From Halopenitus persicus (GTDB taxonomy: Archaea; Halobacteriota; Halobacteria; Halobacteriales; Haloferacaceae), in the NCBI RefSeq assembly GCF_900107205.1, contig NZ_FNPC01000005.1, positions 62,001 through 126,000 of the forward strand: a stretch of 64,000 bases of DNA. Direction: 5' to 3'. Each line of letters begins with the position of its first letter. Positions within the stretch are counted from its first letter, which is position 1. Under the pieces are notes generated by a model. That model worked only from the letters and a program-made list of their open reading frames with translations, made no database searches and had not been told where the DNA came from. A program made the translations under genes and the position numbers. Positions 7,980 to 16,089 of the stretch are shown one piece after another.

Positions 7980-9140
7980 TCACCGAACGTGTCCCACCAG
8001 GACGATCACGAGCGCGATCCCGAACAGCCCGGCGAGGATCGACAGCGAGACGCCCCAGCCGAACAGGTCGGCCGCCAGCCCGACCCCGACCGATCCCGCG
8101 GACCCGACCACGGTGTAGGCGGTCCGAACGAGGCCGAAGCCGGCGCCGCGCTCGGCGTCGCCGAGGACGTCCATGAACCGCGAGTCGACCGCCGAGAAGA
8201 AGCTCGACCCGAATCCCGCGAGGAGGACGCCGCCGGCGACGCCGGCGGTTCCGGGCCCGAGGACGAAGGAGATCGTTCCGAGACAGCCCGTTCCCATCGC
8301 GAGGGCGATCGCGGCGTCGCGGCCGACGCGGTCCGAGAGCCGGCCGATCGTGACCTGCGCGCTCGCCCGCATCAGGAAGAACGCCGAGAAGATCGCGCCC
8401 GCGGTCGCGGTCGTGTACCCTCGGAACTCGACGAGGAACGTCGGCAGAAACGACATCAGTCCAAGCACCACGTAGGTGCCGGCCATCGCGACCAGCAGCG
8501 GGACGACGATTCCCGGTCGAGTGAGGATCTCCGCGAGGGGGTCGAGCCGGAGGCGCTCCCGCATCCGCTGGTCGGGGCGGCGCGGCTCGGTCGGCCGCAC
8601 CCGCCAATAAACGGCCAGCAACACCGGCAGGCCGACCGCCGCGGCGACGGCGATCGCGGGCCGCCAGCCGTACCGGACGCCGATCCAGGCCGCCACGACC
8701 GGCGCGACGAGTCCCGCCAGGGGGCCGGCTGCGGAGTGGATCCCGACCGCGGTCCCGACGTCCTCGAAGGTCCGCGAGAGCAGCGTCGTCGCGACCGCGT
8801 AGTGCAGTCCGGCGAACAGCCCGAGCAGGACCGCCGCGAGGACGAACACCGGAAACGCCGGCGCGAGCGCCAGAAGGACGCTCAACGCGGTGGTTCCGCC
8901 CACCGCGACGAGGATGACGCGCCGCTCGCCGACTCGGTCGGCGAGGATCCCGCTCGGGAACTGTGAGAGTCCGTAGGCCAGCCACATCCCCGACAGCGCC
9001 AGCCCGATCGCGGTGTTGGAGATCGCGAACTCGGAGACGACCAGCGGGACCACCGGGCTGATCGCCAGCCGGGCGAAGTAGGTCACGAAGAAGGCGACCA
9101 TACACAGCCCCAACACCGTGTGCCGGTACCGCCAGTTCAC
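7980..9140 (-). CDS. MFS transporter
   Basis: 386 residues with about twelve hydrophobic segments, starting MNWRYRHTVLGLCMVAFF. Motif A is present in both halves (GILADRVGERR and IGRLSDRVGRD). The protein resembles general drug/metabolite MFS carriers; the substrate is unknown. It is convergent with the AI-2E-type gene (98 nt between stops) and divergent from the cyclophilin-like gene. No neighbour suggests a pathway. Confidence 0.9.
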   Translation of the reverse strand: MNWRYRHTVLGLCMVAFFVTYFARLAISPVVPLVVSEFAISNTAIGLALSGMWLAYGLSQFPSGILADRVGERRVILVAVGGTTALSVLLALAPAFPVFVLAAVLLGLFAGLHYAVATTLLSRTFEDVGTAVGIHSAAGPLAGLVAPVVAAWIGVRYGWRPAIAVAAAVGLPVLLAVYWRVRPTEPRRPDQRMRERLRLDPLAEILTRPGIVVPLLVAMAGTYVVLGLMSFLPTFLVEFRGYTTATAGAIFSAFFLMRASAQVTIGRLSDRVGRDAAIALAMGTGCLGTISFVLGPGTAGVAGGVLLAGFGSSFFSAVDSRFMDVLGDAERGAGFGLVRTAYTVVGSAGSVGVGLAADLFGWGVSLSILAGLFGIALVIVLVGHVR

Positions 9141-9370
9141 GGTGTCTTACCCTCCTGGAGTCGGAGCACCGGTGGAATCGCCGGTCGCCGGGGTCGGACG
9201 CGCTTACTCCGTGATCGCCGCACGGCGTCTCGCACTGTCGGGGGATTCGGCGGCCGACGATATCGGAGCTTCGATCCCGGCGCGACGATCGGCGGGTCGC
9301 CGCCGACACTGGTTCAGTCGCTACCCGTCCGGCCCAAAAGCGTTTCTCGGCGCCGCTCGGAACGATACCA

Positions 9371-9766
9371 ATGAGCGATCTCACCGTTCACGTCGACGAC
9401 CACGCGCTGCCGGCCGAATGGGCCGACGCGAACCCCGAGACGCGGGCCGCGATCGCCGAGGCGCTGCCGATCGTCGGCAACGCGGCGCGCTGGGGCGACG
9501 AGCTGTACGTCGGAACCGACGTCGACGCGCCGGTCGCGGAGACGCGGACCGTCGTGGAGCCCGGAACGATCGCCTACTGGCCGTCCGGGCCGGCGATCTG
9601 TCTGTTCTGGGGTCCGACGCCGGCCAGCACCGACGGCCGGCCCCGGGCCGCGTCGCCGGTGGCCGTGATCGGGCGCGTCACGGACGTCGATCCGCTGGAG
9701 TCGGTCGACGGACCCGCACGACTACGAGTCTCGGCCGCAACGGCGCAGAACGGGGAGCGGTCCTGA
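9371..9766 (+). CDS. Cyclophilin-like fold protein (DUF369/TM1367 type)
   Basis: 131 residues. The core matches TM1367-like cyclophilin-fold proteins: NAARWGDELYVGTDV, then TIAYWPSGPAICLFWGPTP, then ASPVAVIGRV. The W-G-[DE]-E-[IL]-Y and YWP.G.A.C.F.GPTP elements are diagnostic. Family members have a cyclophilin beta-barrel but lack proven prolyl isomerase activity; the cellular role is unknown. Start ATG at 9371 is the first in frame after an AT-poor spacer with a weak box (cccaaaagcg). A single gene between divergent and convergent neighbours. Confidence 0.85.
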   Translation: MSDLTVHVDDHALPAEWADANPETRAAIAEALPIVGNAARWGDELYVGTDVDAPVAETRTVVEPGTIAYWPSGPAICLFWGPTPASTDGRPRAASPVAVIGRVTDVDPLESVDGPARLRVSAATAQNGERS

Positions 9767-9845
9767 CCGGGGCGGAATCCGGCTGGGGCACGCACTGACG
9801 GAGTTGGTTTCCACGAGACGGACCCCTGGCGGGAAGCGGCCGTGG

Positions 9846-11357
9846 TCACTCCACCCGCTGCTCGAGGGCGCGCCCGGCCTGCAGGACGGTCGCGTCGTCG
9901 AACCGCTCGCCGACGAACATCAGCCCGACCGGCAGGCCGTCGCTGGTGCCCGCGGGAATCGAGATCGCGGGATGGCCGGTGACGTCGAACGGCGCGGTGT
10001 TGGGGAGCATGTTCACCGCGCGTTCGAGGATCTGCAGCCGGCTGGGATCGGGGATCCGCTCGTGGGCCGTCTGTGGCGTCGTCGGCATCGCGAGGACGTC
10101 CACGTCCGCCAGCGTCTCGTCGTATGCGCTCGCCAGGTCCAACGAGAGGTTCTGGGCCTTCGCGTAGTAGTGGCTGTGGTACTCCTCGGCGAGGTATTCG
10201 CCGAGCGTGGCGACCAGCTTGATCGTCGGCGGATACCGGTCCGCGTTCTCCCGGCGGGCCTCGGCGAAGGCCGCCATCAGGTCGGTGTCGTAGTAGCCGT
10301 TCCCGAAGTGGCCGATTCCCTCGCCGTTGATCGTCGCGGTCGTGCCCTCGTTGGCGATCCCGTTCCAGATCGGGAGCCCGTCGAGATGCATCGGGACCGA
10401 GACCTCGGTGACGGTCGCGCCCGCGTCCGCGAGGTCGTCGAGGGCTTCCTCGACCGTCCCGTCGACGCCCGGCTCGCTTTGCTCGTGGCCGAACCCCTCC
10501 TCGAGCACGCCGACGGTGAGATCGGACGGGTCCGGGTCGGACGCGACCGCGTCGGCGTACGCCTGCGTCGGGACGGCTCCCTGTCGGGGGTCGAGCGGAT
10601 CCTTCCCGGCGATCGCCTCGAGGACGCGCGCACAGTCGCGGACGCTCCGCGCGAGCGGCCCCGTGTGGTCGAACGAGCGGCCGAGTCCGAGGATCCCGGT
10701 GTACGGCACCAGCCCGTGGGTCGGCTTGTGACCGACGACGCCGCACCAGGCGGCCGGGATGCGGATCGACCCGGCCTGGTCGCCGCCGATCGAGACGTCG
10801 ACGGTGCCGTCCGCGACCGCGGCCGCGGAGCCGCTCGAGGAGCCGCCGGCGAGGTGGTCCCGGTCGTGGGGGTTCAACACGTGGCCGTACGCGGACATCT
10901 CGCCGCTGCCGGAGAACGCGAGGTTCTCCATGTTCAGTTTGCTCGTGATCCGGGCGCCCTCGTCGAGCATTCGGGTGACGATCGTCGCGTCGATCTCCGG
11001 CACGTAGCCCGACATCACGTCGGAACCAAAGGTCATCTCGACGCCGGCCAGCGAGACGTTGTCCTTCAGTCCGACGTCGTACTCCTCCAGAACCCCCGAG
11101 CCCGACCCCTCGACGGTACACGTCCGAATCACCGCGTTCAGCGGGTCCTCGTCAGCGGTCGGTTCGGACCCGGATTCCCGGTCCGGATACCGAACCGGCG
11201 GGTCCGAGGCGGACAGCTCGTCGATCCGCTCGTAGGCGCCGAGCAGGTCGGGGATGACCGCCGCCAGCTCCTCGATCTCCTCCTCGGAGAGGTCCATATG
11301 GTGGGCTGCGGCGTAGCGTTCGATCTCGTCGGTGGTGGGTGGACGAAGGTCGCTCAC
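9846..11357 (-). CDS. Amidase (amidase signature family)
   Basis: Ser-cisSer-Lys hydrolase acting on carboxamides. 503 residues from the GTG at 11357 (MSDLRPPTTDEIERY). That start is chosen because a good TATA box (aattatat, about 11388-11396) sits roughly 33 nt upstream; the alternative GTG at 11384 lies too close to the box. Catalytic elements are in order: Lys in GLKDNVSLAG, the Gly/Ser-rich AGGSSSGSAAAV with the cis-Ser, and the nucleophile Ser in GGDQAGSIRIPA. It has no GatB or other partner next to it, so it is a stand-alone amidase rather than GatA. The true substrate is unknown. Confidence 0.92.
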   Translation of the reverse strand: MSDLRPPTTDEIERYAAAHHMDLSEEEIEELAAVIPDLLGAYERIDELSASDPPVRYPDRESGSEPTADEDPLNAVIRTCTVEGSGSGVLEEYDVGLKDNVSLAGVEMTFGSDVMSGYVPEIDATIVTRMLDEGARITSKLNMENLAFSGSGEMSAYGHVLNPHDRDHLAGGSSSGSAAAVADGTVDVSIGGDQAGSIRIPAAWCGVVGHKPTHGLVPYTGILGLGRSFDHTGPLARSVRDCARVLEAIAGKDPLDPRQGAVPTQAYADAVASDPDPSDLTVGVLEEGFGHEQSEPGVDGTVEEALDDLADAGATVTEVSVPMHLDGLPIWNGIANEGTTATINGEGIGHFGNGYYDTDLMAAFAEARRENADRYPPTIKLVATLGEYLAEEYHSHYYAKAQNLSLDLASAYDETLADVDVLAMPTTPQTAHERIPDPSRLQILERAVNMLPNTAPFDVTGHPAISIPAGTSDGLPVGLMFVGERFDDATVLQAGRALEQRVE

Positions 11358-11529
11358 GGTTCGACCACTGGTACGACACCACACGACATATAATTTGGCG
11401 GGATGCCGGCGAGTGCGGACACTCGCTCGAGCGCCGGCGGACGTGGCCGAGCGTCAGTGGGCGTGGCCACCCGCCGGCAAGCGCACGCGCTCGGCCACCC
11501 GCCGGCGGACCGTGGTCCTCCCGACCCGA

Positions 11530-11664
11530 CTACTGCAGATACGTCGGATCCTCCCCCTCACAGGACCGTTCGTGCTGGGTCGCGTCCTCGCGGTCGTCGA
11601 AGAGCATTCCGCACACCTCGCACGCGAACCACGTCGCGCCGTCCCGTTCGGTGGTCGTAACCAT
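11530..11664 (-). CDS. 44-residue zinc-finger protein
   Basis: Too short for most gene callers. ATG at 11664 (MVTTTERDGATWFACEVCG), TAG at 11530-11532. One complete C2H2/C2HC-type finger is visible: CEVC, then GMLFDDREDATQHE, then RSC. Very similar small zinc fingers are common in haloarchaea (DUF7128-like; number from memory). It probably binds nucleic acid or protein, but this is inference. It sits between the amidase (divergent promoter side) and menC, on the same strand as both. Confidence 0.8.
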   Translation of the reverse strand: MVTTTERDGATWFACEVCGMLFDDREDATQHERSCEGEDPTYLQ

Positions 11665-11714
11665 ACCCCACGGTTAGTGGAGGAGCGACTTTTAGGTTGC
11701 CCCGCCGGGGGCCG

Positions 11715-12872
11715 TCACTCGAACACGCGGTCGTCGAACGCGTCGCCGGCGATCCCCGATCCCTCGGGAACGTCGATCGTGCCGCGTTCGACCGGCGCGG
11801 GATCGGGCGTGAGGTCGGTTCGGAGCAGCGACCCGGTCGCGAGCCCGCAGGGCCGAACCTCGGGGATCGCGGCCGCCGCGTGAACCGCGGCGGTGCGCGC
11901 GATCGCGCCGTCGATCGTCGTCGTGACGATCGGCTCGACGCCAGCGTCCCGGGCCCGGCGGGCCGCCTCGACCGTCCGGTCGACGCCGCCGAGGACCATC
12001 GGTTTATAAATGACCACGTCCGCGGCGCCGGACTCCAGCACCCGATCGACGCCGAACTCGCGGACGGACTCGTCGAGCGCCACGTCGACCGGGAGCTCGT
12101 CCCGGAGCGCGACGTGCCCCTTCAGGTCGGCCGCCGGAAGGGGCTGTTCGACGTAGCTCACGCCGATATCGGCCATCGCGTCGAGCGCCCGCCGGGCGGT
12201 CGCGCGGTCCCAGGCGCCGTTGGCGTCCACGCGGATCTCGACGGCAGGGCCGACCTCGCGCCGGACCGCGCGCACCCGGTCCAGATCGTCCGCGAGCGGT
12301 CGCGAGCCGGCCTTCAGCTTCAGCGTCCGGTAGCCGTCCTCGACCGCCCGGCGGGCCGCCCGCTCGGCCGCTGCGGCCGACCCCTCGCCCACGGTGGCGT
12401 TGACCGGCACGCTCGCCGCCGCCCCCGGCGTCGGGAACCCGGCCGCCTCGGCGAGGCGGTCGGCGAGCCGTCGGTCGTCCGCCCGTGCGACCGCGTCAGC
12501 CCGCGCCAGCGTGATCCCGTGGCGTGCGGCGGGGGTGTCCGCGTCCGGGATCCGGATGCCGGACTTGGCTTCCGGACCGCTCTCGGAGTCGGGTTCCGGA
12601 CCGCTCTCGGAGTCGGGTTCCGGACCGCCCTCAATTTCGGAATCGCTCCCGGCGTCGGAGGCTCTCCCGTCGTCCGCGTTCGTGAGCGCGTCCGCACACG
12701 CCGCGACCGACTCCGTCCAGCCCGGCAGGGGCATCGCCTCGCCGACGCCGCGCGCGGGGACGTCGTCGGCGTCGGGGTCGAGACCGACGAGCCAGCCCTC
12801 CCGCTCGAGGATCTCGGCGCTGGCGGTCCGAAGCGGGCTGTCGAGTTCGAGCGTCAGGTGAGTCAGGCGCAT
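11715..12872 (-). CDS. menC: o-Succinylbenzoate synthase (enolase superfamily)
   Basis: Dehydrates SHCHC to o-succinylbenzoate in menaquinone synthesis. 385 residues, start MRLTHLTLELDSPLRTASA. Enolase-superfamily residues are visible: the KxK pair in TLKLKAGS, metal ligands in DANGAWD, YVEQPL and ALDES, and the KP motif in VIYKPMVLGG. About residues 85-110 hold an acidic insert of 8-residue units (SESGPEPD) encoded by a 24-bp repeat. It starts 15 nt after the menA stop, so menA-menC are one operon. OSBS and related racemases are hard to separate, but menA and menB nearby decide it. Confidence 0.9.
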   Translation of the reverse strand: MRLTHLTLELDSPLRTASAEILEREGWLVGLDPDADDVPARGVGEAMPLPGWTESVAACADALTNADDGRASDAGSDSEIEGGPEPDSESGPEPDSESGPEAKSGIRIPDADTPAARHGITLARADAVARADDRRLADRLAEAAGFPTPGAAASVPVNATVGEGSAAAAERAARRAVEDGYRTLKLKAGSRPLADDLDRVRAVRREVGPAVEIRVDANGAWDRATARRALDAMADIGVSYVEQPLPAADLKGHVALRDELPVDVALDESVREFGVDRVLESGAADVVIYKPMVLGGVDRTVEAARRARDAGVEPIVTTTIDGAIARTAAVHAAAAIPEVRPCGLATGSLLRTDLTPDPAPVERGTIDVPEGSGIAGDAFDDRVFE

Positions 12873-12887
12873 CCGTGGTTCCTCCGG

Positions 12888-13826
12888 TCACACCGCCAGC
12901 CCGAGCCCGAACAGGGCGGCGTAGGCGGCGAGCCACTTGCCGGTCCGCTCGAGGGCGGGATTGAGCGCCTCGCCGGACGTCTCGGTGCGGATCGTGGCCA
13001 CGATCGACGCGGCACGCGGGAGGGTGGCGAGCGGGGCGAGGGCCGTGAGCCCGTATCCGGTTGGTCCGACCGCGAACCAGACGGGGACGACGTACGCGAG
13101 CGCGGTCAGCGCGATGAACTGCAGCCGGGAGAACCGGTAGCCGAACCGCACCGCGAGCGTCCGCTTGCCGGTTCGGGCGTCCTCCTCGCGGTCGCGAACG
13201 TTGTTGACCACGAGGACGTTCGTCGCGATGGCGGCGATCGGGAGGCTCGCGATCAGGGCGTCGACCGACAGCCCCGCGGCGACGAGTTCGGTCGGAAACG
13301 CCGACGCCACCACCGCCGCGGCCTGGACGTAGTAGGTCCCCGTCACGGCGACGACCCCGAAGAAGACGAAGACGAAGGGGTCGCCGAGCCCGTGGTACCC
13401 CAGCGGATACGGGCCGCCGGTGTAGGCGATCCCGGCGGCGATCGACGCGAGCCCGACCAGAAGGATCGCGACGCCGCCGACGGAGACGAGGTAGACCCCC
13501 ACGACGACCGCCAGCGCGAACGTGACCCACATCGCCCGCTTGACGGCCGGCGGCTCGATGATCCCCGACGCGGTCACCCGGGTGAACCCCTCCCGGTCGG
13601 CGGTGTCGGCCCCCTTGACGGCGTCGTAGTAGTCGTTCGCGAAGTTCGTGCCGATCTGGATAAGCGCGGCCCCGACGAACGCGGCGAACGCCGGCAGCGG
13701 CGCGAAGACGCCGTCGTGGAGGGCCAGCCCGACCCCGACGAGCACCGGCGCGGCCGCCACCGGCAGCGTCTGCGGCCGCGCGGCGAGGACCCACGCCTTC
13801 GTCCGCGAGACCTCCGTGGAACTCAT
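12888..13826 (-). CDS. menA: 1,4-Dihydroxy-2-naphthoate polyprenyltransferase
   Basis: Attaches the prenyl tail to DHNA to give demethylmenaquinone in the membrane. 312 residues from the ATG at 13826 (MSSTEVSRTKAWVLAARPQ); a start at 13865 would add an unlikely Arg-rich leader. UbiA-family motifs are visible: the first Asp-rich site NFANDYYDAVKGADTADR and the second site in NNVRDREEDARTGKRTLAV, with about eight to nine hydrophobic helices. Cotranscribed with menC downstream. Upstream lies the integrated element, which now separates it from menB; no strong promoter box is visible directly before it. Confidence 0.93.
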   Translation of the reverse strand: MSSTEVSRTKAWVLAARPQTLPVAAAPVLVGVGLALHDGVFAPLPAFAAFVGAALIQIGTNFANDYYDAVKGADTADREGFTRVTASGIIEPPAVKRAMWVTFALAVVVGVYLVSVGGVAILLVGLASIAAGIAYTGGPYPLGYHGLGDPFVFVFFGVVAVTGTYYVQAAAVVASAFPTELVAAGLSVDALIASLPIAAIATNVLVVNNVRDREEDARTGKRTLAVRFGYRFSRLQFIALTALAYVVPVWFAVGPTGYGLTALAPLATLPRAASIVATIRTETSGEALNPALERTGKWLAAYAALFGLGLAV

Positions 13827-13884
13827 TGTCGGGCGTTGGCCGCCGGCCGCCCTGAAGGTTGCCATCCCCGATCGCGTTGCCGTC

Positions 13885-13959
13885 GACGATCCTCGGCGTT
13901 GGGGCGAGAGTCCTCGGCGTTGGCGTTCGGGCGAGAGTTCTCGGCGTCGGCGTTCGGGC
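13885..13959. repeat. 27-bp tandem repeat between menA and the element's left end
   Basis: Two near-identical 27-bp units (13906-13932 and 13933-13959; core tcggcgttcgggc) and a partial unit upstream. It occupies the former menB-menA spacer and ends 12 bp before the left attachment core. Confidence 0.85.
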
Positions 13960-13971
13960 GACGACCCTCAG

Positions 13972-13983
13972 TAGTGCCAGGGA
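13972..13983. other. Left attachment core (attL)
   Basis: tagtgccaggga, identical to 17684-17695. On the minus strand it reads tccctggcacta, which with the next bases gives Trp-His-Tyr and a TGA, the probable original end of menB before insertion. Together the two copies define the crossover region. Confidence 0.8.
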
Positions 13984-14002
13984 AACACAGATAGTGAGTA
14001 CA

Positions 14003-14014
14003 AACAACGCAAAC
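14003..14014 (+). other. Left arm-type inverted repeat (possible integrase binding site)
   Basis: aacaacgcaaac, 19 bp inside the left core. Its exact reverse complement occurs at 17658-17669, 14 bp inside the right core. This mirror arrangement around the cores is what arm-type integrase sites look like; binding is inferred. Confidence 0.6.
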
Positions 14015-14200
14015 AAACACGTCAGCCAAACTGCGCGAGAGGGAAAGCCATAACAATCATTATAGACACTTTAGAGAGATTTGAAACTGTTTAATCAAAT
14101 TTCACCTATAGGCCCGAGGAATATATAGGGGAATATTGCCCCTTCTCGCTTTTTCTGTTTCACCGTCTCAAGCCTTCAATCACCAGTCTAACTTTTCGAG

Positions 14201-14230
14201 CATATAAACCCCACCCCCTCCTATATAAAC
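14201..14230 (+). promoter_or_regulatory. Tandem TATA boxes upstream of the putative RNA
   Basis: Two near-identical boxes 20 bp apart: catataaacc at 14201-14210 and ctatataaac at 14221-14230, each followed by a C-rich run. The second predicts a start near 14250. No protein-coding ORF begins within the usual leaderless distance, which points to a non-coding transcript. Confidence 0.6.
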
Positions 14231-14249
14231 CCCTGACCTTTCATAAGAG

Positions 14250-14540
14250 TGAGGAAGTTAGCGGTTAGTCGGCGTACTCGAACGCGACTACCGAAGCACG
14301 GACGACCGCAGATATGGGTGTATGTCTCCGATGAGGCGTACATCCCGGCCACGTAGGCCAATAGCCCGGTTCCTTACACCCACGGTGAGCCACGACTGTA
14401 GCCGAACAAAGGCTACGGGTGGCAACGACTCGTGACCAACCTAAGGGGGTTGGCGTATCGGTGTAGAGGATTAGGATTTGGGTGAGGTAACTACGTTGAA
14501 AAGCGCCGTCAATTGGTCGTCAACCCCTACAAAGGGGGGA
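14250..14540 (+). ncRNA. Putative structured RNA of the element (no known family)
   Basis: No ORF of useful length covers this stretch on either strand, yet it is richer in G+C than the rest of the element and dense in stems. Visible hairpins: 14262-14293 (cggt-agtc plus gcgt paired with acgc plus gactaccg, two bulges); a closing stem 14315-14322 with 14375-14382 (tgggtgta/tacaccca) holding an inner ggcc-acgta-ggcc hairpin at 14347-14359; 14398-14416 (gtagcc, 7-nt loop, ggctac), itself enclosed by gccac/gtggc (14389-14393 with 14419-14423); 14436-14453 (ccaacc, 6-nt loop, ggttgg); and 14524-14537 (cccc, 6-nt loop, gggg) as a possible 3' end. It lies behind tandem TATA boxes. It could instead be an origin or an untranslated leader; I know no matching RNA family. 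Confidence 0.4.
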
Positions 14541-14583
14541 GAGTGTAGATGTACGTTAGCGACCCTTTGTGTGGTGGTCGCTC

Positions 14584-14859
14584 TCAGCCTTCGATTCGCT
14601 CCGTGACGGCGATAGCGGATTCTTTCAGGTTGCGGGCTGTAGTGGCGAGTTCGTGGTTCCCTTCGGCTTCGGCGGTTCTCTGTAGTTCTTTGAGTGTCTG
14701 TGCGAGCGTGAGTGCGCCGTTCCGGTATTCATCTAACTCCCGGTGAGCAACAGCAAGGTCGGTAGCCGCCTCTCGTAGCGTGGTTTCGTTATTAGATACT
14801 CCGATAGGTTCCTCTACCAAGTCCTCCGGCAAGCCGATTTGGGGAGTGCTTTTAGACAC
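14584..14859 (-). CDS. Small coiled-coil protein of the element
   Basis: 91 residues from a GTG at 14859 (MSKSTPQIGLPEDLVEE). After a short N-terminus the rest is predicted helix with heptad-like Leu/Ala spacing (TTLREAATDLAVAHRELDE and LAQTLKELQRTAEAEGNHE). Acidic, no membrane segment, no DNA-binding motif I recognise. A box (cttta tag region, about 14868-14876) lies rather close upstream, so the true start may be a little further in. It is convergent with the putative RNA. Function unknown; perhaps a structural or regulatory partner in the element. Confidence 0.6.
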   Translation of the reverse strand: MSKSTPQIGLPEDLVEEPIGVSNNETTLREAATDLAVAHRELDEYRNGALTLAQTLKELQRTAEAEGNHELATTARNLKESAIAVTERIEG

Positions 14860-14934
14860 AGATATTTCTTTATAGCCAATATACTTAGCTCTAAAGCCTT
14901 AAAGAACATAACATTAAGTCTATGCGGTGGTAGC

Positions 14935-15000
14935 CGTCACCCCTCATCGCAGCTAAGATTAGTTTTGCTCCTGCGGAGCCTTGCGGAGCGAGCAGGATGT
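14935..15000 (+). repeat. Internal direct repeat of the element, copy A (with hairpin)
   Basis: Matches 15981-16036 over its length (shared catcgcag, agttttgctcctgcg, gcgagcaggatgt) with a 10-nt insertion and a few substitutions. Both copies contain a tcctgc/gcagga stem. The pair brackets the membrane-protein gene. The remaining gap 15001-15285 shows only a possible gtgagg/cctcac hairpin near 15064 and AT-rich sequence with TATA-like strings. Confidence 0.8.
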
Positions 15001-15285
15001 GTATCCGAACGCGCGAGTGTGTACGCTATGTACCTTCCAGCGGTTAGCACACGGGGGCGCGGGCGTGAGGCGTACTTACGTCACCTCACCTTAGAATTAT
15101 ACCAATTTCAACTCCAATTTGGTGTTTCCTGTAGCGCCGATTATCAGGGAGTATGAGTATCGGGGAACAGAAAGTTTGGAGAGTATCTTAGGATCATTTA
15201 TAGAGCCTATAAGTCTGTTAAGAGCTTTTTCAGATATATCTCAAATGGTCACAAGTTACTAATAGATTGTTTGTGACTTTGCGGT

Positions 15286-15858
15286 GTGGCGTTATCTGAC
15301 CTACTCCCGTTCATCGGAATCCTGATGCTCATAATGGCAAGTGTTGTCACAATTGATGCTCACGACCGAAATAAGTATGCTACTCCGTGGTTCCTTCTTG
15401 TTAGCATAATCGGAATGTTTGGGGTGGTGTTCTACTATATCACAATTCGGACAGAAGAACGGGCAGAATCACCTTCGTCCCCGTCAACTCTAACACGAAT
15501 CGCACTCCCAATTCTCTCTCTTGTAGGCGTAATTTGTGCCTTCGCGGGGATGGTCGGGATACTCGGCGGGAGTATCGTTGTGTTGTCACTATACGGATTC
15601 CCAGCAGTAGCCATCGGGATATTACTCTATCACGACTACAGTTATGGTGAATTTGAGAAGCAAAAAATGGTCGTAGAATGTCTCTATGCGCTCTCTATTG
15701 GGGGTGTTTTATCTATTATGCTGGCGGATTTCATCAACCCGTTCACTCCGTATTATATTGATGTGGCTATGATAGTTCTACTCACGATTCTCTTTCCCCT
15801 CGGTTGGTATGCCTTCAGAAAGAAAAGCGACAGTCGCCAACCCGTTCAGAGAGTGTAG
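15286..15858 (+). CDS. Integral membrane protein carried by the element
   Basis: 190 residues from a GTG at 15286 (MALSDLLPFIGILML). Six hydrophobic segments can be drawn: about 5-22, 35-52, 70-88, 92-112, 128-147 and 155-175. The loop after helix two is acidic and Ser/Pro-rich (RTEERAESPSSPS). Codon use is less GC-rich than in chromosomal genes. A weak box (tactaata, about 15257-15264) fits a leaderless start. I recognise no family. As the only membrane protein in a tiny element it could act in exclusion, abortive infection or entry, but nothing in the sequence shows which. Confidence 0.7.
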   Translation: MALSDLLPFIGILMLIMASVVTIDAHDRNKYATPWFLLVSIIGMFGVVFYYITIRTEERAESPSSPSTLTRIALPILSLVGVICAFAGMVGILGGSIVVLSLYGFPAVAIGILLYHDYSYGEFEKQKMVVECLYALSIGGVLSIMLADFINPFTPYYIDVAMIVLLTILFPLGWYAFRKKSDSRQPVQRV

Positions 15859-15980
15859 AAGCCATCACAACAACCCTCCGTATGGTGAGGTGGGTTTTCC
15901 TCGTCATTCCGAGGGATGGACCGTCTGTATCGGAAGTCGCTTAGAACCCCGTCAGGGGTGTGTGGTCATACTCACGTTGT

Positions 15981-16036
15981 CGTCTCCCGTCATCGCAGCC
16001 AAGATCAGTTTTGCTCCTGCGAAGCGAGCAGGATGT
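15981..16036 (+). repeat. Internal direct repeat of the element, copy B (with hairpin)
   Basis: Second copy of the 14935-15000 sequence, lacking its 10-nt insertion. Its hairpin (tcctgc, gaagcga loop, gcagga at about 16015-16033) sits between the convergent ends of the membrane-protein gene and the integrase gene, where it could end transcription. Another small hairpin (cccc-gtca-gggg) lies near 15946-15958. Confidence 0.8.
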
Positions 16037-16089
16037 AGTTCCGTTCTTCGGTGGTCGCTACACCTTAACCCCGGAGTCGGACGGCAAAA

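Noticed and set aside
14323-14436. A 37-codon Arg-rich ORF inside the putative RNA
   Set aside because: Composition unlike haloarchaeal proteins, no promoter at leaderless distance, and it runs through perfect stems.
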